Source: JAUIAI01 sp963732405 (GTDB lineage: Bacteria; Pseudomonadota; Gammaproteobacteria; Burkholderiales; Burkholderiaceae_E). From it: DNA of 64,000 bases. The DNA lies in NCBI GenBank assembly GCA_963732405.1, contig CAVSZG010000001.1, forward strand, positions 434,001 to 498,000, in the 5' to 3' direction. Below the pieces are notes generated by a model that saw only the letters and a list, made by a program, of their open reading frames with translations, had not been told where the DNA came from and made no database searches. Position numbers and translations under genes: made by a program. Of the stretch, positions 16,971 to 26,501 are shown in pieces; position 1 is the first letter of the stretch, and each line of letters begins with the position of its first letter.

Positions 16971-18153
16971 TGCCCAGGGCGGCCATCTTTGCATTGGTGG
17001 GCGAGGCATGGGTCTGCGCGGGCAGCAGTAAGGCATCGACCCCCTGGAGCAGCCATTCAAGGCGACCGGCGAAATCTCGACGGCGAAGAATCATGGCTTG
17101 ATACTGTGTCGCCGAATAACGATCGGCCGACTCAAGAAACCCGCTCAGTGTCGGGCCGTAGTCGGCTCGTCGCGATGGGAACGTGTGTCGGTGAGCATAG
17201 GCCGCCTCGATCGCACAGATCGGACCCCAGTCTTCTACGGCCGACCGATAGTCCGGAAACGCAACCTCGACGATCTCAGCGCCCAGAGTCGCGAATTCGC
17301 GCTGCGCCTCGCGCAGACACTGCTGCGTGACCGGATCGACATCGATGGCGTTGAATCCGGGGTCGATGCCCAGGCGGAAGCCCCGCAGCCCGCGACTGTC
17401 GCCGGCGAGGTAATCGGGTACCGGCACCAGCGCGCAGCGCGGGTCATGCTGATCGGCGCCCGCCATTTCCTGCAGCAGGATGGCACAGTCGGTGGCGCTG
17501 CGTGCCATCGGACCCAGATGATCCAGCGTAGCGGCCAGTTCGAAGGCGCCATGAACCGACACCCGGCCCCAGGTCGGTTTGATTCCGGTCACGCCATTGG
17601 CCGCACACGGGAAGCGGATCGAGCCGCCCGTGTCGGAGCCGGTGGCGCCGAAACACAGGCCGGCCGCCAGGGCCACGCCGGACCCGCTCGATGAGGCACC
17701 TGACCAGGAGTCGTCCCCCCACGGGTTGACCGGTACCGCGATCGCCGGATGATGTTCGGTGAACGCGCCTTCGGTGAGCTGCAGCTTGCCCAGCAGGATC
17801 GCGCCCGCATCGGCCAGTCGACGGGCCGCCGTGCCATCGAATTCGGGCACGAACTCCCGGTGCAGTGGCATGCCGGCGGCCGTCGGAATGCCACGGGTAA
17901 AACACAAGTCCTTCAGTGCAATCGGAATGCCGTGCAGTGGCCCCAGATACTGGCGATTCGCCAGTCGTGCTTCGGCCGCCCGCGCCTGTTGCATAGCGTG
18001 TTCCGGCGTTACCCTCGCATAGGCATGCAACTGCGGATCGAGCCGATCGATACGCGCCAGCATCTGACGGGTGATCTCGACAGGCGACAGCTCACGGCGC
18101 TGAATCAGCCGTGCCAGCTCGGCGATCTCCAGGTAATGCAGCGAATCGGTCAT
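16744..18153 (-). CDS. amidase (amidase signature family)
   Basis: The product is 469 residues, full length. The Ser-cisSer-Lys triad is visible: Lys81 in IALKD, the cis-Ser in SGASSSGSG (about 155) and the nucleophile Ser178 in GSDTGGSIR. It has no signal peptide, so it is cytoplasmic. The start overlaps the stop of the acyl-CoA synthetase gene by 4 bp (18150-18153), and it is the last intact gene of the long amide operon. The family hydrolyses amides to acid plus ammonia; the substrate cannot be set. An acid product could be the substrate of the synthetase. Its 3' end carries the right-hand island repeat. Confidence 0.9.
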   Translation of the reverse strand: MTDSLHYLEIAELARLIQRRELSPVEITRQMLARIDRLDPQLHAYARVTPEHAMQQARAAEARLANRQYLGPLHGIPIALKDLCFTRGIPTAAGMPLHREFVPEFDGTAARRLADAGAILLGKLQLTEGAFTEHHPAIAVPVNPWGDDSWSGASSSGSGVALAAGLCFGATGSDTGGSIRFPCAANGVTGIKPTWGRVSVHGAFELAATLDHLGPMARSATDCAILLQEMAGADQHDPRCALVPVPDYLAGDSRGLRGFRLGIDPGFNAIDVDPVTQQCLREAQREFATLGAEIVEVAFPDYRSAVEDWGPICAIEAAYAHRHTFPSRRADYGPTLSGFLESADRYSATQYQAMILRRRDFAGRLEWLLQGVDALLLPAQTHASPTNAKMAALGKDPAALSALIRFTAPLDMSGHPSITLPAGWSPRKTPVALQLTGRYFSEDRLIRAGRAFQAVTAWHSARPDDRTIR

Positions 18154-19916
18154 GCGCCAGGCACCTCGGTCAGACCCAGTTCCTGGATCATCTGTCTTCT
18201 CATGTCGAACTTCTGTGGCTTACCGGTCACTGTCAATGGAAATTCGCGCACGAATCGGATCTGGGATGGTGCCTTGTAGTGGGCGATTGCACCCTTGCAG
18301 AAAGCGGTGAGGTCGGCCGCATCGAGCTGAGTGCCCGGACGCAGCACGATCCACGCACATACCTCTTCACCGAGCCGTGGATGCGGAATGCCGAATACCT
18401 GCACATCCTGTATAGCGGGGTGGGTCAGCAGGAATTCCTCGATCTCGCGCGGATAGATGTTCTCGCCGCCGCGGATCAACATGTCCTTGACCCGCCCGAC
18501 AATGCGGCAATAACCCTCAACATCGATGACGGCCAGATCACCCGTGTGCATCCATCCGGCGGAATCGATTGCCTGCGCTGTCTGTTCCGGTTCCTCCCAG
18601 TAGCCGCGCATCACCAGATAGCCGCGGGTACACAGTTCGCCCTGGGTGCCGACGGGCACGATACGGCCCTGCGCATCGATGATCTTCACCTCGACATGTG
18701 GATGCACCCTGCCGACCGTCGACACGCGTCGGTCAATCGGGTCGCTGATCCCGGTTTGAAACGAGCTCGGGCTGGTTTCAGTCATCCCGTAGACAATGGT
18801 GATCTGCGCCATGTTCATCTGCTCGATGACCCGGCGCATGACCTCGCTCGGACAAGGCGCGCCGGCCATGATGCCGGTGCGCAGGCCAGACAGGTCGAAG
18901 CGATCGAATTCGGCATGCTCGAGCATCGAGATGAACATGGTGGGCACGCCGTGCAGTGCCGTGCAGCGCTCCTGACTCACCGCCCGCAGCGTGTCACCCG
19001 GATCGAAGGATTCGCCCGGAAACACCATCGCCGCACCAACGCTGGCGCATGTGAGCACCCCCAGCACCATGCCGAAGCAGTGGTACAAGGGCACCGGAAT
19101 GCACAGCCGATCGGCGGCGGTCAGCTTCAGGGCCTGCGCCGAATAGCGCGCGTTGTTCACGATATTGAAGTGGCTCAGCGTTGCGCCCTTGGGTCGTCCC
19201 GTAGTACCACTGGTGAACTGGATATTGATCGGATCATCGGGATCGAGCCGGGCGCTCACCCCGGGCAACCGACTGCGATGAGCTGGCCCACCCAGGCGCA
19301 TGAGGTCGGAAAAGGCCATGGTACCGGGCGGTCTGGCGCCCTCGCCGAGCACGACGATATGCCGCAGCGCCGGCAATCCGCTCGCCATCAGTTCACGGTC
19401 GTGTCCGCCAGGGTTCGCGCGGTGAATCTCCGGTACCAGCTCGCCGATCATCCTGAGGTAATCGCTGGTCTTGAGGGTGCGCGCCATGATGAGCACACGC
19501 GCCCGCACCTTGTTGAGGGCGTAACGCAGTTCATGGGTCCGGTAGGCCGGATTGATGTTGACCAGCACTGCGCCGATGCGCGCCGTGCCGAACTGGGCGA
19601 GCAGCCACTCCAGCCGGTTGGGCGACCAGATGGCGACCCGATTGCCTCGACGAATGCCCAGGGACAACAGACCCGCGGCGAGGTCGTCGGCCTGATCGCG
19701 CAGGGCATACCAGCTCAGCGACTGACCCTGCGCGACAAACACGGCGGCATCACCCGTTCCGTTGCGCTCGCAGGCCTGGTCGAGCAACTGAGGAATGGTC
19801 ATGAAGGCCAGGGGATCGGCACCCGAGCCGACCACATACGACATCCCACCACGAGGCCGAAACGACGCGTCTTCACGGTCGCTTTGCATCATGGTGGCAA
19901 ACGGATTGACTGACAT
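18150..19916 (-). CDS. acyl-CoA synthetase (AMP-binding family)
   Basis: The product is 588 residues. The AMP-binding P-loop is FTSGTTGRPKGATLSH, followed by VYGMTETSP, HTGDLAVIDVEGY and the C-terminal lysine motif PLTVTGKPQKFDM. The layout is that of medium/long-chain fatty-acid or related acid CoA ligases. It would activate a carboxylic acid in the cytoplasm using ATP and CoA. It sits between two amidase genes and is coupled to the second by a 4-bp overlap, which suggests that the acid released from an amide is activated for further catabolism. The acid itself is not known. Confidence 0.9.
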   Translation of the reverse strand: MSVNPFATMMQSDREDASFRPRGGMSYVVGSGADPLAFMTIPQLLDQACERNGTGDAAVFVAQGQSLSWYALRDQADDLAAGLLSLGIRRGNRVAIWSPNRLEWLLAQFGTARIGAVLVNINPAYRTHELRYALNKVRARVLIMARTLKTSDYLRMIGELVPEIHRANPGGHDRELMASGLPALRHIVVLGEGARPPGTMAFSDLMRLGGPAHRSRLPGVSARLDPDDPINIQFTSGTTGRPKGATLSHFNIVNNARYSAQALKLTAADRLCIPVPLYHCFGMVLGVLTCASVGAAMVFPGESFDPGDTLRAVSQERCTALHGVPTMFISMLEHAEFDRFDLSGLRTGIMAGAPCPSEVMRRVIEQMNMAQITIVYGMTETSPSSFQTGISDPIDRRVSTVGRVHPHVEVKIIDAQGRIVPVGTQGELCTRGYLVMRGYWEEPEQTAQAIDSAGWMHTGDLAVIDVEGYCRIVGRVKDMLIRGGENIYPREIEEFLLTHPAIQDVQVFGIPHPRLGEEVCAWIVLRPGTQLDAADLTAFCKGAIAHYKAPSQIRFVREFPLTVTGKPQKFDMRRQMIQELGLTEVPGA

Positions 19917-19952
19917 CTCGATGAGTGTTTGAGCGAATCGGCGCGGCAGGAT

Positions 19953-22481
19953 CTACATATCGCGCCAATCGCCCAGTTGTTCAAAGGCATGAGCCGCACG
20001 ATAAATGGCGGACTCCTGATAGCGCCCGCCGATCAGCATCATGCCCACCGGCAGGCCATAACTGAGCGCGCAAGGCACGCTCATGGCCGGGTGACCCGTG
20101 ACGTCGAACGGCGACGTATTGGCAAGCATCTCGAAAGCACGCTGGCAATACAGCGCCAGTGGCGCATCCTGGGCGGGAATCGGCGTCGCCTTCATGGGCA
20201 GGGTGGGCATGAGCAACAAGTCGTAGCGGCTCAGGGCTTCGTTATACGACTGACGTAGCAGCCGCCCCAGATTCTGTGCCTTCGCATAAAAATGGCCGCG
20301 ATGATGCTTGATGAAATACTCACCGGCGAGCATCGAGATTTTCAGGGTTCTGGACAATTCATCGGCACGCGATCGCCAGTTTGAGTGCGCATCCAGCAGA
20401 CTGGTGGTGTAAAGGCCCTGCCAATTGAAGCCCATGCCGTTGCCATGCATCATCTGCGCCATCAATCCCTCGAGCGCGATCGGTGTCCAGATCGCTGCAC
20501 CATCGAGATGCATCGGTATCGACACCTCCTCGACCGTGGCACCGAGCTGGCGGTATTTGTCCGCGGCGGCACGAACGGCCGCGTCGACGTCGGCCTCACT
20601 GTTGGCATGACCGAAGCCTTCCGTGACCACACCGATCCGCATCCCGGCCACACCGCGACCCAGGGCTGCCGTGTATTTGTCGACTCGCACATCGTATTGA
20701 CGCGGATCCAGCCCATCTGGCCCGGCGATCACCTCGAGTAACAACGCATTGTCCGCCACGTTGGTGGTCATCGGACCGGTGTGATCGATGGTGGCTTCGA
20801 TGGGCATGACACCGGTGTAGGGCACCAGGCCATGGGTGGGCTTCATGCCGTAACAGCCACTCCAGCCCGATGGCATGCGGATCGAGCCGCCCTGATCGCC
20901 ACCGATCGCGATCTCGACTTCGCCACTGCCGACCAGGGCCGCAGAACCGCAGGATGAACCGCCGGCCGAATAGCCATAACGATACGGATTGTGGACCGGA
21001 CCCATCTGGGTGGTGTGACTGCCGCCGGACAGGCAGAAGCTTTCGCAGTGTGCCTTGCCGACAATGGTTGCCCCGGCATCGAGCATGCGGGTCACGATCG
21101 TCGCATCGATGTCGGGGACATACCCTTCCAGCGTCCGGGCGCCGTTCATCATCGGCACGCCGGCCAGACAGACATTGTCTTTGAGGACGACCCGCTTGCC
21201 ACTCAGCGGTCCATGTGCCGCGCCGCGCACCTCTGACTTCACCGCCCAGGCGTTCAGCGGATTTTCGGCCGGCCCGGGTCGATAACCCGGCGTTCTGGGG
21301 TAGCGAACGGCCGGCAGATTGTCGGGCAGTTGCGCCACCCGGTCATAGACCTGGAACGTGCCTTCCAGCACATCGAGATACTCGCCCACTTCGCGATCCG
21401 ACATGTGCATGTGCAGCGAGTTCACAATGCCCTTGAGTTGGTCCAGGGTGGGCCGCTTGACGATGGACATAGGGGCTCCGGCGGAAGGAACGGGTTCGCG
21501 GATCAGGGGTGGGCGGTTCGGGGGTAGGCGGTTCGCCTGTTCGCGCTTCGCCTGATCGCGATGGGGTGACTCTCGATATGACGATTCTTGGTGGGTCGGC
21601 GCAGGCATGACGGGAACGGAGCGATCGGCGGACAACGACGGGCCGCTGCGCCTGACACCCGGTGCGACGTCTGCCGCACGCCCCGGTCCGATCGTCGCCC
21701 TGGCAGGCTTCGGGTTCGCGGTCCGCCCGCCGCCCATGCCAAGCAGGTCGGCAATGTCGGCAATCTTCAGTTGCTCGGCCAAAAACTCGCGCTGCACTCG
21801 TCCCCGTTCGAACAACAACACGCGATCGGCCACATCCAGGACCAGGTCCAGATTCTGCTCCACGATGATCAATGACAACTGATGATCACGATGCAGCGTG
21901 CTCAAGACCTGACCGATCTCCTCGACGATCGATGGCTGGATCCCTTCTGAGGGTTCGTCCAGCAGCAACAGCCAGGGGTCGGGCATCAAGGCCCGGCCCA
22001 AGGCCAGAATCTGCTGCTCGCCGCCCGACAGCGCCCCACCCTTTCGATCCAGAATGCTGGCCAGGCGCGGAAAGCTGGTGAGAATGCGGTCCAGCGACTG
22101 TTGTTCGGTTTCGCCGGTGTCGGGCGTCCAGGCGATGCGCAGGTTGTCCAATGCCGACAGGCCGGGCAGAATGCCACGCCCCTGAGGCACATAACCAATG
22201 CCCAGCCGTGCGCGCAAATGCGCGGCCGCGCGCGTCATGTCCTTGCCATCGATGGTGATCCGTCCGCCGCGAGCCGGGATCAGGCCCACGATGGTCTTGA
22301 GTAATGTGGTCTTGCCTGATCCGTTGTGACCCACGATGCCGATCGCTTCGCCTTCATGCAGACTCAGCGACGCGCCATGCAACACCGGCAGCTCGCCGTA
22401 TCCGGCGCGCAGATCGGCAATCTCCAGAACGACATCGAGCCGTTCGCTGACCGCCCGTTCATGATGGCTGGCCTTGTTCAT
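19953..22481 (-). CDS. fusion protein: LivF/UrtE-type ABC ATPase plus complete amidase
   Basis: One uninterrupted 842-codon frame. Residues 18-250 are a branched-chain-amino-acid/urea-type ABC ATPase: Walker A GHNGSGKT 51-58, signature LSGGE 151-155, Walker B LLLLDEP at 171-177. Residues 253-337 are a basic, proline- and glutamine-rich linker. Residues 338-842 are a full amidase of the nitrile-hydratase-associated type, with Lys434, cis-Ser510 and nucleophile Ser533 (GGDQGGSIR). An internal ATG at residue 338 (nt 21470) starts the amidase part and could give a separate product. The start overlaps the LivG gene by 4 bp. The fusion would put hydrolysis at the transporter's cytoplasmic face. Confidence 0.88.
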   Translation of the reverse strand: MNKASHHERAVSERLDVVLEIADLRAGYGELPVLHGASLSLHEGEAIGIVGHNGSGKTTLLKTIVGLIPARGGRITIDGKDMTRAAAHLRARLGIGYVPQGRGILPGLSALDNLRIAWTPDTGETEQQSLDRILTSFPRLASILDRKGGALSGGEQQILALGRALMPDPWLLLLDEPSEGIQPSIVEEIGQVLSTLHRDHQLSLIIVEQNLDLVLDVADRVLLFERGRVQREFLAEQLKIADIADLLGMGGGRTANPKPARATIGPGRAADVAPGVRRSGPSLSADRSVPVMPAPTHQESSYRESPHRDQAKREQANRLPPNRPPLIREPVPSAGAPMSIVKRPTLDQLKGIVNSLHMHMSDREVGEYLDVLEGTFQVYDRVAQLPDNLPAVRYPRTPGYRPGPAENPLNAWAVKSEVRGAAHGPLSGKRVVLKDNVCLAGVPMMNGARTLEGYVPDIDATIVTRMLDAGATIVGKAHCESFCLSGGSHTTQMGPVHNPYRYGYSAGGSSCGSAALVGSGEVEIAIGGDQGGSIRMPSGWSGCYGMKPTHGLVPYTGVMPIEATIDHTGPMTTNVADNALLLEVIAGPDGLDPRQYDVRVDKYTAALGRGVAGMRIGVVTEGFGHANSEADVDAAVRAAADKYRQLGATVEEVSIPMHLDGAAIWTPIALEGLMAQMMHGNGMGFNWQGLYTTSLLDAHSNWRSRADELSRTLKISMLAGEYFIKHHRGHFYAKAQNLGRLLRQSYNEALSRYDLLLMPTLPMKATPIPAQDAPLALYCQRAFEMLANTSPFDVTGHPAMSVPCALSYGLPVGMMLIGGRYQESAIYRAAHAFEQLGDWRDM

Positions 22482-23203
22482 GCTGCCCGATTCCCGACAT
22501 AGACTTCCCGCACCTTGCGATCGGCCAGCACATGGTCGGCAGGCCCTTCCATCAGGATAGCGCCCTGATGAAAGACGGTGATGTCGCTGCCCAGCATGCG
22601 CACGAACTGCATATCATGGTCCACCACGATCAGCGCAGCCTCCTCATTCATTCGGTGGATCAGCTCGACCAGCTTTTCGCACTCGGCGCCGGTGATGCCC
22701 GCCGCGGGCTCGTCGAGCAGCACCAGTTGCGGACGCTGGGCCATCACGATGCCCAGCTCCACGATCTGCCGCTCGCCATGGGCCAGCTCGCCGACCAGTC
22801 GGCGGCTCAAGGGCCCCAGGTCGAGCTGTTCCAGCACCTGGCTGGCCTGCGTGTCCGCAGCCTGCCGATCGCGCACCTTGCGGGCCGACAACCAGATGTT
22901 CTCGTACACGCTCAAGCCATTCATCACCGACGGCACCTGGGTCTTGATGCCCACGCCCAGTCGGACGATTTCATAAGGCCGCCAACCGGTGACGTCCTGG
23001 CCACACACATACACCCGGCCATTGTCATGTCGCAGTCGGTGCAACCCGGTCAGACATCGGAAAAAGGTACTCTTGCCGGCACCGTTGGGGCCGATCAGAC
23101 AGCGCAGTTCACGCTCGCGCAGCGTGAAGCTGACATTGTTCACGGCTGTCACGCCGCCAAATCGCATGGTCAGATCGCGGGTTTCGACGATCGGCTCTCT
23201 CAC
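22478..23203 (-). CDS. LivG/UrtD-type ABC transporter ATPase
   Basis: The product is 241 residues from GTG 23203, whose GTGA overlaps the stop of the permease gene. The longer upstream frame is not protein-like. Walker A is GPNGAGKS at 38-45, the signature is LAHGERQ and Walker B is LVLLDEPAAG, with the switch His in VVDHDMQFV. The VPSVMNGLSVYENIWLS stretch resembles UrtD (VPTVF-xxLTVFEN) of urea transporters. It pairs with the ATPase domain of the fused next gene to power the LivH/LivM permeases. A 4-bp overlap couples it to that gene. Confidence 0.88.
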   Translation of the reverse strand: MREPIVETRDLTMRFGGVTAVNNVSFTLRERELRCLIGPNGAGKSTFFRCLTGLHRLRHDNGRVYVCGQDVTGWRPYEIVRLGVGIKTQVPSVMNGLSVYENIWLSARKVRDRQAADTQASQVLEQLDLGPLSRRLVGELAHGERQIVELGIVMAQRPQLVLLDEPAAGITGAECEKLVELIHRMNEEAALIVVDHDMQFVRMLGSDITVFHQGAILMEGPADHVLADRKVREVYVGNRAA

Positions 23204-24252
23204 GACTCGCCCTTGCCCGACAGACCGCGCCGGCGGCCCGATCGCTGCTGCCGCTGTGCCACGAAGCGGCGACTGCGCCGCGATCGCCAGGCGGCCAGTT
23301 GCGGCGCAATGCCTTTGGGGATCAGCAACACGGCCAGCACCAGAATCGCGCCCATGATCAGTGAATTGTCGATCACCGTCTGTTCGCCAAGCAGCAGCTT
23401 GATCATGCCCAGGACCACGGCACCGGCCATCGGTCCGACCAAGGTTCCCAGCCCGCCGACGATCACCCAGATGATGATTTCGGCCGACTGGGTCAGCGCA
23501 AACATGCCAGGCGTGACGATTTCCGCCCACATGGCGAAGAACGCACCAGCCAGCCCGGCCATGGCCGCGCTGAGCGTGAATATGGCGGTCTGATAGAGCG
23601 GAACGTTATAACCGAGCAACTCCGCGCGAAGGTCGTTCTCGCGGATGCCCATCAACACCCGCCCGAACGTGCTGCTCAATACCCAGCGCGACACCAGATA
23701 ACACAGCAGCAAGGACACCGCGACCACGTAGTAGAACGCGGTGCCCCAGATCTGCGCCGACGGGTCGCCTGGCACATTCAGAACGGGAAACCCCGGAATG
23801 CCGTTGAATCCGCCCAGCCTGGCATCACCGATGCGGTAGGCGTCGCCCGCGGTCGCATTCATGAACTTGAACAAAATCAGGCTCACCACCAGGGTGATCA
23901 CGCCCAGATAGACGTCACTGATTCGCCCGAAAAACATCATCGCGCCGATGATCGCAGCCAGCGCCGCCGGCACCAGAATGGCCAGTATCAGGGCGCCGGT
24001 GCTCTCGCCCAGATTGATGGCCGAGATCGCATAGGCATAGGCACCCAGGCCGAAATACGCGGCATGACCGAAGCTCAGAATGCCGGCGTATCCCCACATC
24101 AAGCCCAGCGACAAAGCGAGCAGCGACCAGATCGACAATACGGTGGCGGTGTGGGTATCGGCCAGAACCAGAGGCAGCAGCAGCATGACCACCGCCCAGG
24201 CGATGAACCAGCCCCAGCGCATCCGCCCGGCGGCATTCGATTCGCCGATCAT
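23200..24252 (-). CDS. LivM/UrtC-type ABC permease
   Basis: The product is 350 residues with about nine to ten hydrophobic segments, for example WGWFIAWAVVMLLLPLVLA, LALSLGLMWGYAGILSFGHA and WVIVGGLGTLVGPMAGAVVL. The LSFGHAAYFGLGAYA motif is the hallmark of the LivM family. The C-terminus is a basic tail. ATG 24252 overlaps the LivH stop, and the stop overlaps the LivG start, so translation is coupled through the operon. It forms the inner-membrane channel with LivH. Confidence 0.9.
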   Translation of the reverse strand: MIGESNAAGRMRWGWFIAWAVVMLLLPLVLADTHTATVLSIWSLLALSLGLMWGYAGILSFGHAAYFGLGAYAYAISAINLGESTGALILAILVPAALAAIIGAMMFFGRISDVYLGVITLVVSLILFKFMNATAGDAYRIGDARLGGFNGIPGFPVLNVPGDPSAQIWGTAFYYVVAVSLLLCYLVSRWVLSSTFGRVLMGIRENDLRAELLGYNVPLYQTAIFTLSAAMAGLAGAFFAMWAEIVTPGMFALTQSAEIIIWVIVGGLGTLVGPMAGAVVLGMIKLLLGEQTVIDNSLIMGAILVLAVLLIPKGIAPQLAAWRSRRSRRFVAQRQQRSGRRRGLSGKGES

Positions 24253-25112
24253 GTCGAATGACGGAAAAAGCGCCCGGTGATTCCCTGAGGCATCAGACGC
24301 AGGATGACGATGGCCAGGGCGAGCATCGCAATTTCGCCCAATACCGGATTGATCCCGAATGACACGAGTTGGTTGATCGCGCCGAACATCACGCTGCTGG
24401 ACAACACACCCGAGATGACCGCCGCCCCGCCGGTGATCACCGTAATGAAGGCCTTGGCGATGAAGGCACCACCCGACGAGGGCAGCAGGCCGGTGAGTGG
24501 CGCCAGCACACCGCCAGCCAGACCTGACAGCGCCGCGCCGGCCGTGAATGTCAGCATGTAGATGGTGCCGGGGTTATAACCCAGCGAGGCCGCCACCTCG
24601 GCATTCTGCATCGCACCTCGCGCGACCAGACCGACCCGGGTGTACCCCAGGATCAACCACATCAGCATCACCAGCAGGATCGTGATCGCGATGATGAACA
24701 GGTTGTAGCCACCCATCTGGTAACCACCCATCTGATAGCCTGGAATGGGTGTCGGAATGCCCACGGCTGAGCTGCCGAAGATAAGCGTTACCAGACCCAC
24801 GAAGAGCAGACTGAGCCCCCAGGTGGCGAGCATGGTGTCGATCATGCGGCCATACAGCCAGCGCACCACCAGGCGCTCGACGATCAGGCCCAGGATTCCG
24901 ACCACGATCGGTGCAATCACCAGCATGGCGAAAATGTTCACCCCCGCGTTGTAGCAGGCGAGCGTGGTGTAACCACCGAGCATGACGAACTCGCCGTGAG
25001 CCAGATTGATCACGCGCATCATGCCGAACACGACGGCCAGACCCATGCTGACCAGCACGAGAAAGGCGACCATGTAGATGATTTCGAGAAAGACAACCGC
25101 CGCGTAATCCAT
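24249..25112 (-). CDS. LivH/UrtB-type ABC permease
   Basis: The product is 287 residues from ATG 25112 (AAGG nine bases upstream); a GTG two codons earlier is an alternative. About eight membrane segments are present, with the family motif MMRVINLAHGEFVMLGGYTT near the N-terminus and GGAAVISGVLSSSVMFGAIN near the end. It has an odd tandem duplication, YQMGGYQMGGY, in a loop (about residues 127-137). It partners the LivM-type permease encoded next. Confidence 0.9.
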   Translation of the reverse strand: MDYAAVVFLEIIYMVAFLVLVSMGLAVVFGMMRVINLAHGEFVMLGGYTTLACYNAGVNIFAMLVIAPIVVGILGLIVERLVVRWLYGRMIDTMLATWGLSLLFVGLVTLIFGSSAVGIPTPIPGYQMGGYQMGGYNLFIIAITILLVMLMWLILGYTRVGLVARGAMQNAEVAASLGYNPGTIYMLTFTAGAALSGLAGGVLAPLTGLLPSSGGAFIAKAFITVITGGAAVISGVLSSSVMFGAINQLVSFGINPVLGEIAMLALAIVILRLMPQGITGRFFRHST

Positions 25113-25200
25113 GGCCACCCTTGCTCACCGCCTGCGTCACACACTTGCTTGAAACCGGCCGGTGCCGCGCCTGGCACCGGACCAACGCCGGAACCCGGAT

Positions 25201-26424
25201 TCAGATATCGACTTCGTACTGCTTGTTGGAATCGGGGTTTTTCTTCAGGTCGCAGTAACGCGCCGTATCGGCCGGCGGACGCTGCTTCACCGTCTTGATG
25301 ATATTGAGCTTCTGACCCTTGACCTCCATGAGCTGGATGTCCAGCGACGCATGGTGGGTTTGAGCGTCCAGGGTGACCTTGCCGGTTGGCCCCTCGATCG
25401 ACAGACCGGACTCCAGGGCCTCGAACATCTTCATTCGGTCGAGTGAACCCGCCTTGCGTACCGCCTCGGCCCAGAGCAGGATGCCCTGGTATTGCGCGAC
25501 AGACAATTCATTGATCACGCTGGTGTCACCGTTGCGGCTCTTCCATTTCGCCAAAAAGGCCTCGTTAGCCGGTGTCTTGAGCTCCTGGCTGTAGTTGTGC
25601 GCGACCATGATCCCATCGCCCTCGTCGGCCGACAGCGCTCGCTGCTCATTGCCCCCACCGAACGTGGTGGACGCCAGCGGAATCAGCTTGTTCATGCCCG
25701 AGGCCGCCCACTGCCGGTAAAACGACATATGGGCACCACCCACCAGCGCCGACACCACCCAGTCCGGCTTCTCCTGCTGGATCTTGGCGATGGTCGAGCC
25801 AAAATCCGCCACATCCAATGGGAAAAAATTGGTGGCTGCGATGCTGCCCTTGCGCTGCTCGACGTAATACTTGAGCCACTTGGCCGTGATCTGCCCGTAG
25901 TTGTAGTCGGCGGCGAGGATGTAGCACTTCTTGCCCCACTTTTCCATGGCTGCCTCGACCAGTGGCTCATTGGCCTGGGCAGGGGTGCTGCCGGTACACA
26001 CCACATTTCGATCGCAGACACCGCCTTCATACAGCACGTTGTAAAAGTAAAGCACATCGGCACGCTTGAAGGTCTGACGAATCGCCTCGCGGGAGGCCGA
26101 CGTGATACCGCCATGCACCACGTCGACCTTGTCGCGACGCGCCAGCTGCTGGGCAAACTTGGTGTAGAGCGCGATGTCGGACTGGGTGTCGTACTGGATC
26201 ACCTCGAGCTTCCTGCCGAGCAAGCCGCCTGCTGCATTGATCTCGTCGACGGCCATCGCGGTGGCCAGGACCATGGGCTTGCCATAGATATCCAGGTTGC
26301 CGGAGTTGTCCAGGACGCTGCCGACCTTGATGGTGTCCGCCGCCATGGCGCTGCGCCCGGGCAACGCCATGGCCGCAACACCAGCACCGGTGGCCAACAA
26401 GAGATCCCGCCGAGAGATTGTCAT
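25201..26424 (-). CDS. FmdD/UrtA/AmiC-type ABC transporter binding protein, Tat signal
   Basis: The product is 407 residues from ATG 26424, chosen because GGAGCAAGG lies just upstream and the Tat motif SRRDLLLATGAG then begins at residue 4; an ATG four codons earlier is possible. The mature part starts ADTIKVGSVLDNSGNLDIYG and contains CYILAADYNYGQITAKWLKY and FSADEGDG-like periplasmic-binding folds. The sequence groups with urea/short-chain-amide binding proteins rather than branched-chain amino acid ones. Export by the folded-protein (Tat) route is unusual but known for this group. It feeds the LivH/LivM permeases. Confidence 0.88.
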   Translation of the reverse strand: MTISRRDLLLATGAGVAAMALPGRSAMAADTIKVGSVLDNSGNLDIYGKPMVLATAMAVDEINAAGGLLGRKLEVIQYDTQSDIALYTKFAQQLARRDKVDVVHGGITSASREAIRQTFKRADVLYFYNVLYEGGVCDRNVVCTGSTPAQANEPLVEAAMEKWGKKCYILAADYNYGQITAKWLKYYVEQRKGSIAATNFFPLDVADFGSTIAKIQQEKPDWVVSALVGGAHMSFYRQWAASGMNKLIPLASTTFGGGNEQRALSADEGDGIMVAHNYSQELKTPANEAFLAKWKSRNGDTSVINELSVAQYQGILLWAEAVRKAGSLDRMKMFEALESGLSIEGPTGKVTLDAQTHHASLDIQLMEVKGQKLNIIKTVKQRPPADTARYCDLKKNPDSNKQYEVDI

Positions 26425-26501
26425 ACCTTGCTCCATTTGGTTTTCTAGTGTGTGTGCTGCGAGCCGTATCGCGGCGCAGCGCGAATGACTTTCGAAGCCA
26501 G

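Noticed and set aside
18111..19913. 600-codon open frame on the plus strand
   Set aside because: It mirrors the acyl-CoA synthetase gene exactly; the minus strand holds all AMP-binding motifs.
26456..26480. Hairpin GCTGCG...CGCAGC between flotillin and binding-protein genes as a terminator
   Set aside because: The stem is imperfect and not followed by a T-run on the transcribed strand, so read-through within the operon is more likely.
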